DNA of 64,000 nucleotides from SHWC01 sp050173345 (lineage in GTDB: Bacteria > Pseudomonadota > Alphaproteobacteria > UBA828), in the NCBI GenBank assembly GCA_050173345.1, contig JBFXKW010000001.1, forward strand, positions 682,001-746,000, written 5' to 3'. Under the pieces are notes generated by a model. The model had not been told where the DNA came from, searched no databases, and worked only from the letters and a program-made list of their open reading frames with translations. Below are positions 1 through 7,483 of the stretch, in pieces. Both the position numbers and the translations under genes were made by a program. How positions within the stretch are numbered: position 1 is the first letter of the stretch; each line of letters opens with the position of its first letter.

Positions 1-642
1 GTAGACCGTCTCGATCTCCTGGATCTCGAGATAGTGGTTGCCGGAGCCGAGCGAGCCCATCTCCTTGCGCTGCCGCGTCTTGGCCTTGTGCGAGACGCAT
101 TCGGGCCGCGCCCCGGCGGCGGTCCCGCGTTCCTCGATGCGTTCGAGGTCGCGCGGCTCGCCATAGCCCTGCTCCACCGCCCAGCGTGCGCCGCCGCTCA
201 GCATGGCGTCCATCGCGCGATCATCGAGCCGGATGTCGCCGGTGCTGCCGAGCCCGACCGGGATGCTGCGATAGAGCGTCTCGGCGAGTGGCGCCTTGAC
301 CCGCTCGATCTCGCCCCGCTTGAGCCCGGTCACGAAGCTGCGCACGCCGCAGGAGATGTCGAAGCCGACCCCACCGCCCGAGACCACGCCGCCCTCGTCG
401 GCATCGAAGGCGGCGACGCCGCCGATCGGGAAGCCATAGCCCCAATGCGCGTCCGGCATGGCGTAGGAGGCCTGGACGATGCCGGGCAGCGTCGCGACGT
501 TGGTGACCTGCTCGTACACCTTCTCGTCCATGTCCGCGATCAGGCCCTCATCGGCGTAGATGATCGCGGGCACGCGCATCGCGCCGAACGGGGAGATGCG
601 CCACGCCATCTCGCCGATCCTTTCGAGCTTCGACAGGTCCAT
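1..642 (-). CDS. rtcB: RNA-splicing ligase RtcB (3' part cut by window edge)
   Basis: RtcB joins RNA 2',3'-cyclic phosphate or 3'-phosphate ends to 5'-hydroxyl ends using GTP and Mn2+. Translating the minus strand from ATG 642 gives 214 codons with no stop up to base 1. They contain the family motifs MPDAHWGYGFPIGGVA (around residues 62-77), GGGVGFDISCGVR just after it (the Cys is a metal ligand in the family), and LGSGNHYLE near the window edge. The C-terminal half, with the guanylylated His, lies outside the window. The start sits 5 bp after the archease stop codon, so the two genes are probably cotranscribed. Identity is firm; only the 3' end is unknown. Confidence 0.95.
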   Translation of the reverse strand, partial: MDLSKLERIGEMAWRISPFGAMRVPAIIYADEGLIADMDEKVYEQVTNVATLPGIVQASYAMPDAHWGYGFPIGGVAAFDADEGGVVSGGGVGFDISCGVRSFVTGLKRGEIERVKAPLAETLYRSIPVGLGSTGDIRLDDRAMDAMLSGGARWAVEQGYGEPRDLERIEERGTAAGARPECVSHKAKTRQRKEMGSLGSGNHYLEIQEIETVY

Positions 643-647
643 GGCGG

Positions 648-1103
648 CTACACGTCCACGACGCAGCGCGCGACCCAGGCGCCGTCCGGTGCGCGCTCGA
701 CCGAGAGCGCCGTATAGGTCGCGCCCTTGACCTCGACCGCCGGCTGGTGGCGCGCGATGTCGAGCGGCTCGCCGTGCAGCACGCCGCGCAGCCTGTTGCC
801 CTCGATCGTCACGTCGTAGCTGCCGAACAGCATGCCGCGGGTCGCCATCTCGAACACGATGGCGTTCAGCCATTCGACCAGCAGGTATTCGGGGTCCGGC
901 GCCTCGCAACTCACCTCGACGCGCTCGCGCGCCGCGACCGGCCGGTCGGTGATCACCGCCGTCATCGCGAGCGCGGCCTGTTCGAACGCCGAGGCCAGGC
1001 TCGGCCCGCAGCCGGCGAGCCCGATATCGGCGCCGTGGGCGAAATGCCGCCAGCCTGCCAAGGCCGCCCCTCCCGCGTCCCTTCCAACGCTGCAATGCAG
1101 CAT
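648..1103 (-). CDS. Archease family protein
   Basis: Archease is the small cofactor that speeds guanylylation and turnover of RtcB. The 151-aa product has the family opening WRHFAHGADIGLAG, followed by a helix and the beta-rich core, and it ends in the usual acidic VVDV where a conserved Asp binds metal. It lies immediately upstream of rtcB on the same strand, the classic pairing. ATG 1103 gives a 15-residue leader before the conserved start of the domain. A TTG at 1061, which follows a GGGAGGGG purine run, would start right at the domain and may be the real start. Family identity is clear; the start is uncertain. Confidence 0.88.
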   Translation of the reverse strand: MLHCSVGRDAGGAALAGWRHFAHGADIGLAGCGPSLASAFEQAALAMTAVITDRPVAARERVEVSCEAPDPEYLLVEWLNAIVFEMATRGMLFGSYDVTIEGNRLRGVLHGEPLDIARHQPAVEVKGATYTALSVERAPDGAWVARCVVDV

Positions 1104-1307
1104 CAGCCGAGGGCACGTGGGACCGTCCTACACCGCCGCGGGCCGCATCCGCAACGCGCCAAAGGCCGCAGGCGGAAGCGGCGCGGCATGACGCTGGTTT
1201 TCGGTTCCATCGCGCCATGCTGTTAGGCAAGATTGTAGGACGATCGATCTTAAGACCGGGCGCGCCAACGTCGCGTTGCGGTGGCTCCAGGCGGTAGGAG
1301 GACCCCC
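1104..1307. promoter_or_regulatory. Divergent promoter region with candidate GntR operator
   Basis: This 204-bp gap separates the archease/rtcB pair (leftward) from the dehydrogenase operon (rightward). Positions 1232-1244 read ATTGTAGGACGAT, an imperfect inverted repeat (ATTGT/ACGAT). It resembles sites upstream of four other operons of this island and the TTGTNNGACAA type of FCD-GntR operators. A strong ribosome site, AGGAGG at 1297-1302, serves the ATG at 1308. I see no convincing sigma-70 boxes. Confidence 0.4.
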
Positions 1308-2333
1308 ATGAAGGCAGCCGTGTTCCACGGCCTCGGCAAACCCCTTGCGATCGAGACGGTGCCCGATCCGGTGTGCGGCCCAGGCGACGTGCTGATGCGC
1401 ATCAATTATTGCGGCATCTGCGGCTCCGACCTGCACGCGACGCAGGAGGGCGTCTATGTGGTGCCCGACGGCACGATCCTCGGCCACGAGGTCGCCGCCG
1501 AGGTGGTCGAGGTCGGCAGGGACGCCAAGGGCCTGTTCAAGGTCGGCGAGCGCGTCACCACGGTGCCGATCAACGCCTGCGCGAGCTGCGGGCGCACCTG
1601 CCGGCTCGGCCTCGGCATCCATTGCCCGAGCAACATCATCACCGGCTTCGGCATTCCCGGCGCCTATGCCGAATATCTGCGCGCCGACGCCAACCATGTG
1701 CTGCACCTGCCGCAAGGCGTCAGCGACCAGAAGGCCGCGATGATCGAGCCGCTGGCGGTCGGCTTTCATGCCGTCGATCGCGCCCGGATGAAGCCCGGCA
1801 CCAACGTGCTGGTGCTGGGCGCCGGGCCGATCGGGCTGTCGACCGCGCTGTTCGCGCATTTCGCCGGGGCGCGGCGCGTCGTGGTCAGCGAGTTCGCGGC
1901 CGACCGGCGCGAGCGCGCGCTCAAGTTCGGCGCGACCCACGCGGTCGACCCCAAGACCGCGCCGGTGCTCGACCAGTTCAAGGCGATCGCCGGCGGGCCG
2001 CCCGACCTCATCTTCGAGTGTGTCGGCGTGAAAGGGCTGATCCAGGAATGCATCGACATGCTGCCGCCGTTCGGCAAGCTCATGGTGGTCGGCGTCTGCA
2101 TGCAGCCCGACACCATCGTGCCGATCTCCGGCATCCTGAAGGAAGCCGCGTTGCAGTTCGTGATCGGCTACGTCAAGCGCGACTTCGAGGTGATCATCGA
2201 CCTGCTCGACGCCGGCCGCATCGACCCGATGCCGATGCTGACCGACATGGTAGAGTTCGACGCGCTGCCCTCAGCCTTCGAGGCGCTGCGCAAGCCGACC
2301 ACGCAATGCAAGGTCATGCTCAAGCCGCACTGA
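1308..2333 (+). CDS. Zinc-dependent alcohol dehydrogenase (MDR superfamily)
   Basis: Predicted NAD(P)-dependent oxidation of an alcohol or reduction of a ketone, 341 aa. The N-terminal GroES-like domain has the catalytic zinc motif CGICGSDLH (Cys38) and GHE (His60-Glu61), and a structural-zinc Cys cluster at about residues 91-106 (C-x2-C-x3-C-x7-C). The Rossmann domain has the glycine motif GAGPIG near residue 165. The start is set by AGGAGG six bases before ATG 1308; an in-frame start at 1281 has no such site. It is the first gene of a four-gene operon (MDR, SDR, quinone-reductase-like MDR, APH kinase) with 9-25 bp gaps. The substrate cannot be read from sequence; butanediol- and sorbitol-type dehydrogenases share these motifs. 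Confidence 0.85.
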   Translation: MKAAVFHGLGKPLAIETVPDPVCGPGDVLMRINYCGICGSDLHATQEGVYVVPDGTILGHEVAAEVVEVGRDAKGLFKVGERVTTVPINACASCGRTCRLGLGIHCPSNIITGFGIPGAYAEYLRADANHVLHLPQGVSDQKAAMIEPLAVGFHAVDRARMKPGTNVLVLGAGPIGLSTALFAHFAGARRVVVSEFAADRRERALKFGATHAVDPKTAPVLDQFKAIAGGPPDLIFECVGVKGLIQECIDMLPPFGKLMVVGVCMQPDTIVPISGILKEAALQFVIGYVKRDFEVIIDLLDAGRIDPMPMLTDMVEFDALPSAFEALRKPTTQCKVMLKPH

Positions 2334-2358
2334 GCGACAAGAGAGGGGAGCAAGAACA

Positions 2359-3141
2359 ATGAAACGCATGGACGGCAAGGTCACCGTCATCACCGGCGCG
2401 GGCACCGGCGTCGGCCGCGCCGGCATGGTCATCTTCGCGCGCGAGGGCGCCAAGGTGGTCGGCGTCTCGCGCACCCAGAAGAACCTCGACGAGACGCTCT
2501 CGCTCGTCAGGCAGGCGGGCGGCGACGGCATGGTGGTCGCGGCCGACCTTTCCAAGCCCGAGGGCGCCGAAACCGTCATCGGGAAGGTGATGGAGGCCCA
2601 TGGCCGCATCGACAGCCTGGTGAACGTGGCGAGCGTCGGCTATAGCTGGATGGAGAAGAGCCCGGGCTCGATGAACGACATCGTGAACACCACGCCCGAG
2701 AAGTGGCACGAGGTGCTGGCGCTCAACCTCGATACCTGCTTCTACATGTGCCGGGGCGTCATCCCGCTCATGCAGAAGCAGGGCGGCGGCTCGATCGTCA
2801 ACGTGGCGAGCATCTCGGGCATCCAGGGCCTGCCGGTCGCCCATACCTACACGGCGGCGAAGGGTGCCATGATCAACCTGACCCGCTCGCTCTGCGTCAC
2901 CTATGCGAAGGACAACATCCGCGCCAACTGCGTGGCGCCGGGCTATACCGATACGCCGATGATCGCCGCCGTGATGCACCTGTTCGACGATCCCGACATG
3001 GCGGAGCGCCTGACGCCCATGAGGCGCGCCGGCACGCCCGACGAGATGGCCTATGGCTGCCTCTACCTCGCCTCCGACGAGGCCTCCTACTGCAACGGCA
3101 CCGTGCTGGTGATCGACGGCGGCACCACGGCGCGGCAATAG
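2359..3141 (+). CDS. SDR family oxidoreductase
   Basis: Classical short-chain dehydrogenase/reductase of 260 aa. The cofactor loop is TGAGTGVG (residues 12-19). The catalytic set is Ser151, Tyr164 and Lys168 (YTAAK), and the C-terminal GTVLVIDGG strand is typical. The usual NNAG motif is replaced by NVAS at about residues 89-92, a tolerated variant. A residue stretch at 95-115 (WMEKSPGSMNDIVNTT) is slightly longer than usual before the substrate pocket. It lies 25 bp after the alcohol dehydrogenase, with a GAGAGGGGAG ribosome site. It probably acts on the same carbon skeleton as its neighbours, as an alcohol/ketone or 3-hydroxyacyl-CoA step. The exact substrate is not assignable. Confidence 0.88.
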   Translation: MKRMDGKVTVITGAGTGVGRAGMVIFAREGAKVVGVSRTQKNLDETLSLVRQAGGDGMVVAADLSKPEGAETVIGKVMEAHGRIDSLVNVASVGYSWMEKSPGSMNDIVNTTPEKWHEVLALNLDTCFYMCRGVIPLMQKQGGGSIVNVASISGIQGLPVAHTYTAAKGAMINLTRSLCVTYAKDNIRANCVAPGYTDTPMIAAVMHLFDDPDMAERLTPMRRAGTPDEMAYGCLYLASDEASYCNGTVLVIDGGTTARQ

Positions 3142-3158
3142 GGGCCTGATCCACAGCC

Positions 3159-4142
3159 ATGAAAGCCGCGCTGTGCACCGTGCCGGGCCGCATCGAGGAT
3201 GTGGTGGTCGCCGAGATCGAGCCGCCGGCGCTGCCGGATGACGGGCTCCTGGTCCGCGTCCATGCGGCCGGAGTGAACTTCCCCGACCTTCTTCTGGTGC
3301 GCGGGCAGTATCAGGAGAAGCCGACGCCGCCCTTCGCGCCGGGGCTGGAGGTCGCCGGCGTGGTCGATGCGGTCGGCAAGGACGTCACCGACTTCGCGCC
3401 GGGCGACCGCGTGATGGCGACGCTGCGTCATGGCGGCTTCGCCGAATTCGCCGCGGTCAAGGCGGCGAACGCGGTCAAGCTGCCCGCGACGGTCTCGCTC
3501 GATGCCGCGGCGGCGCTGCCCATCGCCTACGGCACCGCCTATCACGCCTTCGCGCAGCGCGCCCGCCTCGAGCCGGGCGAGACGCTGCTGGTGCTCGGCG
3601 CGGCCGGCGGCGTCGGGCTCGCCGCGGTCGAGCTCGGCCGGCGCTTCGGGGCGCGCGTCATCGCGGTCGCGAGCACGGTGGAGAAGCGCGCCGCCGCCAA
3701 GGCCGCCGGCGCGCACGAGGCGATCGGCGACGAGGCCGATCAGCTCGCCGAGCGCGTCAAGGCGCTCACCGACGGCCGCGGCGCCGACGTGGTGTTCGAC
3801 CCGGTCGGCGGCGACCTGTTCGACCAGGCGCTGCGCTGCGTCGCGCCCGACGGCCGCGTGCTCGTCATCGGCTTCGCCTCGGGACGCATCGGCGAGCTCA
3901 AGGCCAACCGGCTGCTGCTCAAGGAATGCGGCGTGCTCGGCGTCTATTGGGGCGCCTATGCGCGGCGCAAGCCGGCGGAGAACGCGGCGAACTTCGCGCG
4001 CCTGATCGAGTGGCTCGAGGCGGGCGAGCTCGCGCCGCCGATCTGGCGGCGCTTCTCCCTCGCCGAGGTGCCCGAGGCGCTCGCCGCGCTCGCCAACCGC
4101 CAGGTCATCGGCAAGGCGATCATCGCCGTTCGCGACGCCTAG
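3159..4142 (+). CDS. NADPH:quinone oxidoreductase-like MDR protein
   Basis: Zinc-free medium-chain reductase of 327 aa in the quinone oxidoreductase group. It opens MKAALC, has the family motifs AAGVNFPDLLLVRGQY (about residues 36-51) and PGLEVAGVV, and the NADPH-binding loop LGAAGGVG (about 147-154). No catalytic Cys-x-x-Cys-Gly-Ser-Asp motif is present, so it is not an alcohol dehydrogenase. Homologues reduce quinones or the double bond of enones and enoyl-CoAs. Here, in an operon with an alcohol dehydrogenase and an SDR, an enone or enoyl-CoA reductase role is reasonable, but that is inference. Confidence 0.85.
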   Translation: MKAALCTVPGRIEDVVVAEIEPPALPDDGLLVRVHAAGVNFPDLLLVRGQYQEKPTPPFAPGLEVAGVVDAVGKDVTDFAPGDRVMATLRHGGFAEFAAVKAANAVKLPATVSLDAAAALPIAYGTAYHAFAQRARLEPGETLLVLGAAGGVGLAAVELGRRFGARVIAVASTVEKRAAAKAAGAHEAIGDEADQLAERVKALTDGRGADVVFDPVGGDLFDQALRCVAPDGRVLVIGFASGRIGELKANRLLLKECGVLGVYWGAYARRKPAENAANFARLIEWLEAGELAPPIWRRFSLAEVPEALAALANRQVIGKAIIAVRDA

Positions 4143-4151
4143 AGGCTCGTC

Positions 4152-5195
4152 TTGAGTAGCACCACCGAGGTCCGCGCCGCCCATCGCTTCGACGAGGCGA
4201 AGCTCCACCGCTATCTCGCGGACCGCCTCGACGGCATCGGGCCGCATCTATCGGTACGCCAGTTCGCGGCTGGGCAATCCAACCCGACCTTCCTGATCGA
4301 GGGCGGCGGGCGGCGCTATGTGCTGCGCAAGAAGCCGCCCGGCCACCTCCTGCCCTCCGCGCACATGATCGAGCGCGAGTACCGCATCCTCCACGCGCTC
4401 AAGGGCAGCGCGGTGCCGGTGCCTGAGGCGCTGCTGCTGTGCGAGGACGCCGAGGTCATCGGCACGCCGTTCTACGTGATGGCCTATGTCGAGGGCCGCG
4501 TGATCCAGGATCCGGCGTTGCCCGGCTTCGCGCCCGGCGAGCGCGCCGCAATCTATGAATCGATGAACACCACCCTGGCCGCGCTTCACATGCTCGACTG
4601 GAAGGCGGCCGGCCTCGAAGGCTTCGGCAAGCCGGACGGCTACATCGCACGGCAGGTCGCGCTGTGGACCCGGCAATACGAGAGCGCCAGGCGCGACGAC
4701 ATCCCGGCGATGGACGAATTGATCCGCCGCCTCCCCGCGCTGATCCCGCCCGGCGACGAGACCGCCATCGCGCATGGCGACTTCCGCCTGGGCAACCTGA
4801 TCCTCCACCCGAGCGAGCCGCGCGTGATCGCGGTGCTCGACTGGGAGCTTTCGACGATCGGGCATCCGCTCTCCGACCTCGCCTACAACTGCCTCGCCTA
4901 TCATCTCGAGGCCGGCGGCGCGATCGTGCCGGGCTTGGCCGGGCTCGAGCTCGCCGCACTCGGCATCCCGTCCGAGGCCGACTATGTCGCCGCCTATGCG
5001 GCGCGGCGCGGCCGAGGCCCGATCGAACGCTGGCCGTTCTACGTCGCCTTCGCCCTCTTCCGCTACGCCTCGATCGTGCAGGGCGTCTATGACCGCGCGC
5101 TCAAGGGCAACGCGGCGTCCGAGACCGCCATGGCATACGGCGCCGCCGTGCCCCGCCTCGCCGCGACCGCGCTCGCCCTGCTCGACGAGCTTTGA
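4152..5195 (+). CDS. Phosphotransferase family protein (APH fold, ACAD10/LvaA-like)
   Basis: Protein of 347 aa with the aminoglycoside-phosphotransferase kinase fold. The family hallmark LRKKPPGHLLPSAH lies at about residues 58-71, the catalytic loop HGDFRLGN at 208-215 (Asp210, Asn215), and the metal-binding DWE at 230-232. This subgroup is not an antibiotic-resistance enzyme. It corresponds to the kinase domain of animal ACAD10 and to LvaA of Pseudomonas putida, which phosphorylates 4-hydroxyacyl-CoA. Translation starts at TTG 4152, preceded by AGAGG that overlaps the stop of the previous gene. An ACAD10/11-like dehydrogenase is encoded at 10347-11639, so the two may work as partners. Kinase fold is certain; substrate is inferred. 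Confidence 0.85.
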   Translation: MSSTTEVRAAHRFDEAKLHRYLADRLDGIGPHLSVRQFAAGQSNPTFLIEGGGRRYVLRKKPPGHLLPSAHMIEREYRILHALKGSAVPVPEALLLCEDAEVIGTPFYVMAYVEGRVIQDPALPGFAPGERAAIYESMNTTLAALHMLDWKAAGLEGFGKPDGYIARQVALWTRQYESARRDDIPAMDELIRRLPALIPPGDETAIAHGDFRLGNLILHPSEPRVIAVLDWELSTIGHPLSDLAYNCLAYHLEAGGAIVPGLAGLELAALGIPSEADYVAAYAARRGRGPIERWPFYVAFALFRYASIVQGVYDRALKGNAASETAMAYGAAVPRLAATALALLDEL

Positions 5196-5226
5196 GCGCT
5201 GCGCACGGGTCGCACCACCCCACATC

Positions 5227-5319
5227 GTCATGCCCGGGCTTGACCCGGGCATCCAGTCTGCCGGAAGAAGCAGCGGCGCTGTCGCCTCCTGGATTGCCGG
5301 GTCAAGCCCGGCAATGACG
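5227..5319. repeat. Paired palindromic repeat (REP-like), copy 1
   Basis: Two inverted hairpins facing each other. The first arm reads GTCATGCCCGGGCTTGACC and is palindromic around CTTGACCCGGGCAT. After a 40-bp spacer the mirror copy ends in GGTCAAGCCCGGCAATGACG. It lies between the end of the kinase gene and the convergent DUF3237 gene. Six further copies of the family occur in the window, all between genes. Confidence 0.85.
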
Positions 5320-5354
5320 CGGGAGAGGCCGAGTGCCGCGCGTCCTCGCGCGTC

Positions 5355-5819
5355 CTACAGGATCTCGTGCACCGTGTAGCGCGGGCCTTCGGGCAGGCGC
5401 TCGCCGATGCCGACCGCGACCAAGTTGTTGAGCCAGGCATAGCGCGGATCGGCCGTCTCGAAGAGCGGGTTGATGCGGAAATAATAGAGGCTCGGATCGA
5501 CCGTCTCGCCCTTGTTGAGCCGCGCCAGCACGTCAGGCGGGCCGTACCGGTAGCCCCGATAGGTCATGAAGACCGGTGCGCCGTCGTCCGTCTTGAGCGT
5601 GAGCCTAACGTCGAGGGCGAGCGAGCCGTCGGGGCGGCTGAGCACCCAGTCGGCGCCACCCGGCAGCAGCACGCCCCGCAGCCTCTCGCCCTCGAAGGTG
5701 CCGCCGCGGATCGGCACGATGCGGCGATGGCCATAGGGCGTCGGCCCGTCGAGCTGGGCCGGCTCCAGCAGCACGGTGATCGTGAACAGGTGGCGCGAAC
5801 GCAATTCCAGCATCCTCAT
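5355..5819 (-). CDS. DUF3237 domain-containing protein
   Basis: Small protein of 154 aa of the DUF3237 family. Visible family features are YGHRRIVPIRGGTFEG (about residues 27-42), LPGGADWVLSRPDG (about 50-63) and the TYRGYRYGP strand. The family is a beta-barrel of unknown function, often beside aromatic or CoA-ester catabolic genes. ATG 5819 overlaps the stop of the enoyl-CoA hydratase gene (ATGA), so this is the last gene of the beta-oxidation operon. A longer reading into the hydratase gene is a frame artefact. No catalytic residues can be assigned. Confidence 0.8.
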   Translation of the reverse strand: MRMLELRSRHLFTITVLLEPAQLDGPTPYGHRRIVPIRGGTFEGERLRGVLLPGGADWVLSRPDGSLALDVRLTLKTDDGAPVFMTYRGYRYGPPDVLARLNKGETVDPSLYYFRINPLFETADPRYAWLNNLVAVGIGERLPEGPRYTVHEIL

Positions 5820-6595
5820 CTCCCCTTGAACTTGGGCGCACGTTTCTCGACGAAGGCGGCCATGCCCTCCTTCTGGTCCTCGGCCGCGAAGCACAACGCG
5901 AACGCCTTGGCCTCGGCGGCGAGCGCTGATTCGAGATCGGCGTTCGCCGTGATGTCGAGCACGCTCTTGATCTGGGCGAGCGCGACCGGGCTCAGGCTCG
6001 CCAGCGCCTCGGCCTTCTTGAGCGCGAGGTCGGCGAGCGAGGCAGCGGGCACGAGCTCGCTTACGATGCCGAGCTGATAGGCGCGCTCGGCCGAGATCAT
6101 GTCGCCGGTGAGACACAGCGCGCGGGCGATCGCGGGGCCGACGATGCGCGAGAGCCGCGCCGTGCCGCCGCCGCCCGGCAGCACCGCGAGCTTGACCTCG
6201 GGCAGGCCGAAGCGCGCCGTCTCCGCGGCGAGCCGGATGTCGCAGGCGAGCGCGAGCTCGAAGCCGCCGCCGAGCGCGAAGCCGTTGATCGCCGCGATCA
6301 CCGGCTTCGGGCAGCGCGCGATCGCGTCATGCACCGCCTTGGAGGAGCGTGCCAGCGCCTCGGCCTCGCGCGGGCCGATGTTCGCCATCTCCTTGATGTC
6401 GGCGCCGGCGACGAACGCCTTTTCGCCCGCACCGGTCAGGATCACCGCGCGCACGCCCTCGTCGCCTGCGATGCGCTCGAACGCCGCCTTGAGCGCGGCG
6501 TTGACCGCGGCGTCGAGCGCGTTCAGCGCCTCGGGCCGGTTGATGGTGAGCCGCTCGACCGCGCCGATGCGCTCGGCGAGCAGAACTTCCGCCAC
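5816..6595 (-). CDS. Enoyl-CoA hydratase/isomerase (crotonase family)
   Basis: Hydrates 2-enoyl-CoA to 3-hydroxyacyl-CoA; 259 aa, the normal length for a single-domain crotonase. The oxyanion-hole segment GADIKEM is at about residues 64-70. Both catalytic glutamates of true hydratases are present: Glu113 in GGGFELA and Glu133 in FGLPEVKLA. The start is a GTG at 6595, seven bases after the stop of the 3-hydroxyacyl-CoA dehydrogenase gene. With the neighbouring dehydrogenase and thiolase it gives a complete beta-oxidation half-cycle. Chain-length or branched substrate preference cannot be read. Confidence 0.93.
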   Translation of the reverse strand: MAEVLLAERIGAVERLTINRPEALNALDAAVNAALKAAFERIAGDEGVRAVILTGAGEKAFVAGADIKEMANIGPREAEALARSSKAVHDAIARCPKPVIAAINGFALGGGFELALACDIRLAAETARFGLPEVKLAVLPGGGGTARLSRIVGPAIARALCLTGDMISAERAYQLGIVSELVPAASLADLALKKAEALASLSPVALAQIKSVLDITANADLESALAAEAKAFALCFAAEDQKEGMAAFVEKRAPKFKGR

Positions 6596-6601
6596 GACCG
6601 C

Positions 6602-7462
6602 TCAGCCCTTCTCGTAGCGGTACCAGCCGCGGCCATAGCGGCGGCCGTTATAGCCGGCCTTGACCATCTGCTTCATCAGCGGGCGCGGCAGGAAGCGGTC
6701 GCCATAGGCCTTGTGCAGGATTTCCTGCACGTCGAGCGTGAGGTTGTTGGTGACGCCGTCCATCAGGCGGAACGGGCCGACCGGCAGGCCCATGCCGAGC
6801 CGGCACGCGGTGTCGATGTCCTCGGGCGTGGCGACGCCCTCTTCGACCAGCCGTATCGCCTCGATCCAGAAGATATGGATCAGCCGGTTGACCGCGAAGC
6901 CGACCACATCCTTGATTCTCACCGGCGTCTTGCCGGCCTCCTGGCACAACGAGAAAGCCGCCGTGACCGTCTCCTCCGCAGTGTCGAGGCCGGGGATCAC
7001 CTCGACGAGCCCCATGCGCGAAACCGGCGAGAAGAAGTGCGTGCCGAGGAAGCGGCCGCGCCGCGCGGCCGGCCAGTAGGACGACAGCACCGTGATCGGG
7101 ATGCTCGACGTGTTGCTGGCGATCAGGCAATCGGGGCCGAGGATGGGGTCGAGCTTCCTGTAGGTCTCGCCCTTGACCGCCTCGTCCTCGAACACCGCCT
7201 CGATCACCGCCTCGCGGTCGGCATAGTGGCCGAGGTCGAGCGTGGTCTCGATATTGCCGAGCGCGCGGTCCTTGTCCTCGGGCTTGTAGAAGCCGCGCTG
7301 GATGCCCTTGTCGAGGATCCCGCCGAGATTGCTCATCGCCTTGTCGAGCGAAGCCTGGTCGCGGTCGGTCAGCCACACCTGCTTGCCGGCGAGCGCCATC
7401 ACCAGCGCGATCTCGGAGCCCATCATGCCGGCGCCGACCACGCCGATCCTGTTCAACGCCAT
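6602..7462 (-). CDS. 3-hydroxyacyl-CoA dehydrogenase
   Basis: NAD-dependent oxidation of 3-hydroxyacyl-CoA to 3-ketoacyl-CoA; 286 aa, the usual size of the monofunctional FadB2/PaaH type. The Rossmann loop GAGMMGSEIA is at residues 10-19. The catalytic His142 lies in GTHFFSPV and Glu154 in LVEVIPG. The C-terminal helical domain has DVVGFAVNRLIH and GPFRLMDGV. ATG 7462 follows the thiolase stop by 21 bp, so it is the second gene of the leftward operon. Substrate range is unknown; the operon is one of three places in the island with beta-oxidation enzymes. Confidence 0.93.
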   Translation of the reverse strand: MALNRIGVVGAGMMGSEIALVMALAGKQVWLTDRDQASLDKAMSNLGGILDKGIQRGFYKPEDKDRALGNIETTLDLGHYADREAVIEAVFEDEAVKGETYRKLDPILGPDCLIASNTSSIPITVLSSYWPAARRGRFLGTHFFSPVSRMGLVEVIPGLDTAEETVTAAFSLCQEAGKTPVRIKDVVGFAVNRLIHIFWIEAIRLVEEGVATPEDIDTACRLGMGLPVGPFRLMDGVTNNLTLDVQEILHKAYGDRFLPRPLMKQMVKAGYNGRRYGRGWYRYEKG

Positions 7463-7483
7463 GTCTCTCCCCTTTGGAAACGC

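Noticed and set aside
4152..5195. Aminoglycoside resistance phosphotransferase
   Set aside because: The kinase fold is shared, but the RKKPPG and LLPSAH motifs and the CoA-catabolic operon place it in the ACAD10/LvaA-type group.
5227..5319. CRISPR-like or IS-derived terminal inverted repeats
   Set aside because: The copies are dispersed singly, with no spacers in array and no transposase between arms. They are REP-like elements.
5820..6116. Longer N-terminus of the DUF3237 protein
   Set aside because: The added residues are the out-of-frame reading of the enoyl-CoA hydratase gene. ATG 5819 with an ATGA overlap is the natural start.
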